NCBI GenBank assembly: GCA_905236265.1
Contig: CAJOOV010000235.1
Coordinates: 1 to 8,747, forward strand
Direction of reading: 5' to 3'
Origin: an uncultured Oscillospiraceae bacterium
GTDB lineage: Bacteria; Bacillota; Clostridia; Oscillospirales; Oscillospiraceae
Length of the DNA stretch: 8,747 nucleotides
Shown here: one piece after another, positions 5,853 through 8,747 of the stretch
Layout: every line of letters begins with the position of its first letter
Position numbering within the stretch: the stretch's first letter is position 1
Notes under the pieces: model-generated
Databases searched by the model: none
The model's input: only the letters and a program-made list of their open reading frames with translations
Told to the model about the DNA's origin: nothing
Made by a program: the position numbers and the translations under genes

Positions 5853-6821
5853 TCAGAAGGCAGGCGGCTCCCCGGCGTCGGTTCTTCGCAGGCGGCGGGG
5901 AGGGGGCTGGGGGAAGTCCTGGGCAGGGGAGGGAGCCTCCTCGTCCTCAAAGGACTCCTCCGGCTCAGCGTCGGAGTCGTCCAAGTCCTCCGGCTCAGCG
6001 CCGGAGTCGACCAAGTCCTCCGGCTCCTCCCCGGAATCGTCCTCCTCCTCCGGCTCCTGCCGGGCGGGGGAGATGCCCGGCAGCTCCGCTCTGAGGGAGA
6101 GCAGACAGGCCAGCAGCCACAGCCACTGCCCTGCCAGCGCCGCACGCCACGCCCCAGGCAGCGGGGCGGCGATGCCCACGGGAAGGGCGAGCAGGGACAG
6201 GTGGGCAAACAGGGCGAACAGCCGCCCGCTCTGGCGCTGGTAGGAGAAGCCGGTGAGGTTCACCCACGCCCCGCAGGCGAGCAGGGAGGAAATCACTGTC
6301 CAGAGATACACCTGAGTGTCAGGCTCCGCCCCCACCTGATGGTACAGCCCCACCAGCAGATAGCAGCTCACAAAGCAGGGCAGCAGCAGCCATGTGGCAT
6401 AGGACAGGCCTCCCGTGTCCCTGCGCAGGGTCAGGGAGAGCAGCACAGGCCCCTGCAGCAGCAGAAGTGCGGCGCTGATGGCCGGCACCGGGGAGATGCC
6501 CTCGCCGCCGCTCAGCTCCAGCAGCATCAGAATGCCCCCAAGGGCAAAGCAGGCGGCGGCGGCAAAGCGCAGCCCCTTTACCGGAGCCGTGGGAGAGGAA
6601 TAGGGGGGGCTTGCCGCCGCTCCCTCCGGCCAGCGCCGGAGCAGCAGCAGGGAGATGACCACTCCGCACACAAGGAAAAACAGGTTAAACATCAAAAGCA
6701 GGGCGGGCTCGGCAATCAGGCGGGTGGTGCTGTCATAGGTAGTCTGCCACACGGACAGACGGAAAAACAGCCCCACCCCGCCCAGCGCCGCCGCCAGAGC
6801 CGTGCTGCGCTGAAAGGTCAC
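5853..6821 (-). CDS. Unrecognised eight-helix membrane protein with acidic repeat tail
   Basis: I do not recognise the family. From the GTG at 6821 the product has 322 residues. About eight hydrophobic helices (about 7-22, 41-62, 85-104, 113-131, 139-158, 169-190, 200-220 and 227-245) are followed by a roughly 70-residue tail. The tail is rich in Glu, Asp, Pro and Ser, has a tandem EPEDL-type repeat, and ends in a basic patch (RRLRR). No enzyme or transporter motif is visible. Start choice is uncertain. GTG 6821 has GGATGTGA at ribosome-site spacing and begins just before the first helix. GTG 6872 would add 17 Gly-rich residues without a visible ribosome site. It lies just downstream of the Nudix gene on the same strand, with no terminator between, so the two are probably co-transcribed. 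It ends at a bidirectional terminator. Confidence 0.72.
   Translation of the reverse strand: MTFQRSTALAAALGGVGLFFRLSVWQTTYDSTTRLIAEPALLLMFNLFFLVCGVVISLLLLRRWPEGAAASPPYSSPTAPVKGLRFAAAACFALGGILMLLELSGGEGISPVPAISAALLLLQGPVLLSLTLRRDTGGLSYATWLLLPCFVSCYLLVGLYHQVGAEPDTQVYLWTVISSLLACGAWVNLTGFSYQRQSGRLFALFAHLSLLALPVGIAAPLPGAWRAALAGQWLWLLACLLSLRAELPGISPARQEPEEEDDSGEEPEDLVDSGAEPEDLDDSDAEPEESFEDEEAPSPAQDFPQPPPRRLRRTDAGEPPAF
5957..6057 (-). repeat. In-frame 30-bp tandem repeat in the membrane-protein tail
   Basis: Three 30-bp units (5957-5986, 5987-6016, 6017-6046) and an 11-base partial (6047-6057) each begin CCTCCGGCTC on the plus strand. The first two differ at only two positions; the third is degenerate. 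They encode the ten-residue acidic repeat EPEDL-x-DS-xx. Because the unit is a multiple of three, gain or loss of units would change tail length and keep the frame. Confidence 0.8.
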
Positions 6822-6884
6822 AGAATCACATCCATTCTCAATTGAACCGGCAGCCTTCCCGCCGCCGGGCACGAAGGGGCGGCG

Positions 6885-7430
6885 TTACAGCTTCCCCGCC
6901 TGAACCAAAGCATAGGCACGCAGCACGCCGATCTGGGTCTTTGCGTCCTTGAACTGGTTGTCCAGCGCCATTTGATAGGCACGCTCCAGCGGAATCCGCT
7001 CCACCTCCAGAAACTCGTCCGCATCCAGATCCATTGCGCCCTCTCCGCTCACCCGGCAGGCCCAGAGGCGGAGAATCTCGTTGCAGTAGCCGGGAGAGGG
7101 GTAGATCTCCCCCAGATACAGGTATTGCTCAGACCATGTGCCCGTCTCCTCCCGCTGCTCCCGCTTCAGCGCCTCAAAGGGATCCTCTCCCGGCTCCAGC
7201 TTGCCTGCGGGCAGCTCCAGCGTCAGCTCCATATAGGGATAGCGGAACTGCCTCACAAAGAGAAGCTCGTTTTTGTCGGTGAGGATGGCTGCGGTGACGC
7301 CGCCGGGATGCTCCACAACCTCCCGGCCTGCGATGGTGCCGTCAGGCAGACGTGCCTGATCCAGACGCATTTTAATAATGCGCCCCTTAAAAAAGTATTC
7401 CGAGGAGATCTGCTCTTCTCTCATATCCAT
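6885..7430 (-). CDS. Nudix hydrolase, ADP-ribose pyrophosphatase type
   Basis: The product is 181 residues, the usual size of bacterial NudF-type ADP-ribose pyrophosphatases, which hydrolyse ADP-ribose to AMP and ribose 5-phosphate in the cytosol. The Nudix box is complete at about 76-98: G76-x5-E82-x7-REQREETG, holding the metal-binding Glu pair (E94, E95). VVEHPGGVTAAIL (38-50) and LLFVRQFRYP...ELPAGKLE (56-79) are typical of the ADP-ribose subgroup. The usual hydrophobic residue after RE in the box is Gln92 here. ATG 7430 is chosen because AAAGGAG lies 9 bases upstream. The frame extends to 7508, but that part covers the promoter. It is the first gene of a two-gene unit with the membrane protein. 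The exact substrate is unproven. Confidence 0.9.
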   Translation of the reverse strand: MDMREEQISSEYFFKGRIIKMRLDQARLPDGTIAGREVVEHPGGVTAAILTDKNELLFVRQFRYPYMELTLELPAGKLEPGEDPFEALKREQREETGTWSEQYLYLGEIYPSPGYCNEILRLWACRVSGEGAMDLDADEFLEVERIPLERAYQMALDNQFKDAKTQIGVLRAYALVQAGKL

Positions 7431-7481
7431 GGTAGTGCGCTCCTTTACCGTCAATTGCCTGCGCTCAGGCGTGTTTCTTAT

Positions 7482-7510
7482 ATCATACTCAATGAGAGGG
7501 GAAAACACAA
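7482..7510 (-). promoter_or_regulatory. Sigma-A promoter of the Nudix gene
   Basis: On the minus strand, TTGTGT (7510-7505) and TATGAT (7487-7482) are spaced by exactly 17 bases. The start would fall near 7475, giving a leader of about 45 nt. The leader contains a small hairpin, GCCTG-AGCG-CAGGC (7470-7457), ahead of the ribosome site. Confidence 0.72.
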
Positions 7511-7568
7511 GCCTTCCGGCGGCCTTTCCGGGGCACGCTTTACAATTTATTCACGAATGCTTCTTATT

Positions 7569-7602
7569 TTGTTCAACAACAGGGGGGAGAAATCCGTATA
7601 AT
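7569..7602 (+). promoter_or_regulatory. Promoter for the putative small RNA, overlapping an 11-base palindrome
   Basis: A perfect -10 box, TATAAT, lies at 7597-7602. The -35 is poor; TCAACA (7573-7578) at 18-base spacing is the best fit. That position is occupied by the palindrome TTGTT-C-AACAA (7569-7579), which could be an operator or chance. A second, weaker candidate upstream is TTTACA (7539-7544) with TCTTAT (7562-7567). Confidence 0.5.
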
Positions 7603-7607
7603 AGTCA

Positions 7608-7699
7608 TTGTCAGGAACAGATGACAACTACCTAGCTTTCTTTCTTTTCTCCTCTCTTTTCTTTCAGTGAACCCCCGGACATAAGTTCGGGGGTTTATT
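7608..7699 (+). ncRNA. Putative independent small RNA of about 90 nt with a pyrimidine-rich centre
   Basis: The expected start, 6-7 bases after the -10 box, coincides with a 6-bp hairpin: TTGTCA (7608-7613), an 8-nt loop, TGACAA (7622-7627). A single-stranded-looking stretch follows, with 30 consecutive pyrimidines at 7636-7665. It includes CTCCTCTC (7649-7656), which is complementary to a GAGAGGAG-type Shine-Dalgarno. The RNA would end at the intrinsic terminator 7670-7699. No sensible reading frame exists. A separate promoter for metG lies downstream, so this need not be a metG leader. No T-box motif (AGGGTGGNACCGCG-like) is present, although an aminoacyl-tRNA synthetase gene follows. Hairpin, pyrimidine tract and terminator suggest an antisense regulator of translation. 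The architecture is seen; the function is inferred. Confidence 0.5.
7670..7699 (+). terminator. Intrinsic terminator of the putative small RNA
   Basis: AACCCCCGGAC (7670-7680) pairs with GTTCGGGGGTT (7685-7695), one G-U in 11 pairs, around an ATAA loop. TTTATT follows. It has no protein gene ahead of it on this strand within 1.8 kb, which is the main sign that a non-coding transcript ends here. It could alternatively attenuate a long metG leader. Confidence 0.85.
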
Positions 7700-7710
7700 G
7701 TGCTTCACAC

Positions 7711-7739
7711 TTGCACAGCGGGGAGAACTGGGCTATAAT
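7711..7739 (+). promoter_or_regulatory. Sigma-A promoter of metG
   Basis: TTGCAC (7711-7716) and TATAAT (7734-7739) are separated by exactly 17 bases. The start would be near 7746, giving a leader of about 70 nt. It lies downstream of the small-RNA terminator, so metG is expected to be transcribed independently. Confidence 0.85.
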
Positions 7740-7742
7740 AGT

Positions 7743-7804
7743 GGCTGTCGCAGCCGCCCACCGGACGGCTCCGGCGGTCAAAATACGACTCCCTTTCGGA
7801 AAGG
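7743..7804 (+). promoter_or_regulatory. Structured metG leader with a hairpin covering the ribosome site
   Basis: Three small stems can form: GGCTG/CAGCC (7743-7755) around TCG; a CCGCC/GGCGG pairing (about 7754-7777); and CCTTT (7792-7796) with AAAGG (7800-7804) around CGG. The last includes the AAGGA that serves as the metG ribosome site. No T-box or SAM-riboswitch hallmark was seen. The 5-bp stem is weak, so a regulatory role is only possible. Confidence 0.35.
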
Positions 7805-7814
7805 AAGAAGATAG

Positions 7815-8747
7815 ATGAACAGAAGAATCCTCATCGGCGGGGCATGGCCTTATGCCAACTACTCCCTTCATGTGGGGCATCTGGCGGCGCTGCTGCCCGG
7901 AGATGTGCTGGCACGGTACTTCCGGCAAAACGGAGATCAGGTGGTCTATGTCTCCGGCACCGACTCCCACGGCACCCCCATCACCCAGCGGGCCAAGAAG
8001 GAGGGGGTGGATCCCTCCCAGATCGCCCACAAGTACCACGAGGAGTTTGTGCGCTCCTTCGGGGCGATGGATTTCTCCTATGACCTCTATACCGCCACCT
8101 ATGAGGACTACCACAAGTCCCATGTGCAGCAGATGCTGGTGAGGATGCGGGAGAACGGCTATCTCTACGACAAGGAGAAGCAGCAGGACTTCTGCCAGCA
8201 GTGCGGGAAGTTCCTGGCTGACCGGGAGATCACCGGACTGTGCCCGGTGTGCGGAAAGCCCGCCAAGGGCGACCAGTGCGACGCCTGCCTGTCCTCCTTC
8301 GACCCCTCCGAGCTGCGGGAGAAGCACTGCATCACCTGCGGCAGCGCCACGGTGCAGCGCCCCAACCACGAGATGGTCTTTGCCCTGTCCCGGTTCCAGA
8401 ACAAGCTGGAGCAGTATTATCAGGACAACCATAAAAACTGGCGCACCAACGCCGTGAACGAGACGAAGAAGTATCTGGAGCAGGGACTGCCCGACCGGGA
8501 TGCCACCCGCTCTCTGGAGTGGGGCATTGAGGTGCCCTTTGAGGGCTATGAGGACAAGCGGGTCTATGTCTGGATTGAGGCGGTCATGGGCTACCTCACC
8601 GCAGCCATGAAGGTCTGCGAGGAGCGGGGCGTGGACTTTGACGAGTTTATGAAGGACGATGGGAGCCTCATCTCCTACTATGTCCACGGCAAGGACAATA
8701 TCCCCTTCCACACCGTGATCTATCCCGCCCTGATCCTGTCCCTGGAG
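7815..8747 (+). CDS. metG: Methionyl-tRNA synthetase, N-terminal 311 residues
   Basis: MetRS charges tRNA-Met with methionine in the cytosol. The frame is open from ATG 7815 to the right edge, so the 3' part is missing, including the KMSKS loop and anticodon-binding domain. GAWPYANYSLHVGHL (9-23) carries the class I HIGH signature as HVGH (19-22). YVSGTDSHGTPI (45-56) is the conserved Rossmann segment. Four CxxC pairs (C127/C130, C143/C146, C155/C158, C172/C175) form the double zinc-knuckle insertion. VYVWIEAVMGYL (about 251-262) and YVHGKDNIPFHTV are the usual methionine-site and later catalytic-domain motifs. AAGGA lies 9 bases upstream of the start. The GAWPYAN variant and four-knuckle form are typical of one of the two bacterial MetRS types, so a second metG could exist elsewhere in the genome. 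Confidence 0.95.
   Translation, partial: MNRRILIGGAWPYANYSLHVGHLAALLPGDVLARYFRQNGDQVVYVSGTDSHGTPITQRAKKEGVDPSQIAHKYHEEFVRSFGAMDFSYDLYTATYEDYHKSHVQQMLVRMRENGYLYDKEKQQDFCQQCGKFLADREITGLCPVCGKPAKGDQCDACLSSFDPSELREKHCITCGSATVQRPNHEMVFALSRFQNKLEQYYQDNHKNWRTNAVNETKKYLEQGLPDRDATRSLEWGIEVPFEGYEDKRVYVWIEAVMGYLTAAMKVCEERGVDFDEFMKDDGSLISYYVHGKDNIPFHTVIYPALILSLE

Noticed and set aside
5957..6057. CRISPR array
   Set aside because: The repeated units are directly adjacent without spacers and lie in frame inside a coding region, so this is a protein tandem repeat.
5155..6243. 362-codon plus-strand frame overlapping spoIID and the membrane-protein gene
   Set aside because: It crosses a strong terminator and is Gly/Arg/Ser-rich shadow sequence. 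Both overlapped genes show real domains or helices in their own frames.
7431..7508. N-terminal extension of the Nudix frame to 7508
   Set aside because: It covers the -10 box and leader of the Nudix promoter. ATG 7430 has a good ribosome site and gives the usual family length.
7569..7579. Rex (NADH-sensing) operator
   Set aside because: The half-sites TTGTT and AACAA are separated by one base, not by the longer spacer of the Rex consensus TTGTTAA-N4-TTAACAA.
7509..7814. T-box riboswitch upstream of metG
   Set aside because: No AGGGTGGNACCGCG-like antiterminator bulge or specifier-loop arrangement was found. The terminator present lies upstream of a separate consensus metG promoter.
7695..8711. 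338-codon minus-strand frame antisense to metG
   Set aside because: MetRS motifs are unmistakable on the plus strand. The antisense product is a Leu/Val/Gly-rich shadow with no recognisable domain.

Overview
This is an accessory-poor, chromosomal-looking window from a GC-rich, low-redundancy Firmicute. The best guess is an endospore-forming Clostridia of the Oscillospiraceae type (relatives of Flavonifractor, Oscillibacter or Lawsonibacter). Reasons are the SpoIID homologue, AGGAGG-type ribosome binding sites, consensus sigma-A promoters, GC-rich codon use, a CapA/PgsA-type enzyme, and a composite palindromic intergenic element of a kind I recall from that family. No mobile genes, tRNA/rRNA or CRISPR were seen.

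Layout, left to right. (1) The 3' end of a GntP-family permease on the plus strand. (2) A 190-bp convergent spacer with a bidirectional terminator and stacked palindromes. (3) A minus-strand pair, a CapA-like metallophosphatase and a SAM methyltransferase, joined by a GTGA stop/start overlap. (4) A Si-type citrate synthase on the minus strand, with its own strong promoter and a terminator that separates it from capA. (5) Divergent from it, a SpoIID-like peptidoglycan lytic transglycosylase on the plus strand, ending in a bidirectional terminator shared with (6) a minus-strand pair: a Nudix hydrolase (ADP-ribose pyrophosphatase type) followed by an unrecognised eight-helix membrane protein with an acidic repeat tail. 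(7) A 384-bp non-coding stretch (7431-7814) with the Nudix promoter, a likely independent small RNA of about 90 nt, and the metG promoter and leader. (8) The first 311 codons of methionyl-tRNA synthetase, running off the right edge.

The genes do not form one pathway. CapA-like, methyltransferase, SpoIID and the membrane protein suggest envelope or spore-envelope work. Citrate synthase, Nudix, GntP and MetRS are housekeeping or central metabolism. The least explained item is the putative small RNA at about 7608-7699: a consensus -10 box, a hairpin beginning at the expected transcription start, a 30-nt pure-pyrimidine stretch containing a Shine-Dalgarno-complementary core, then an intrinsic terminator.

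All calls come from reading the sequence and the translations. No database search or folding program was run.
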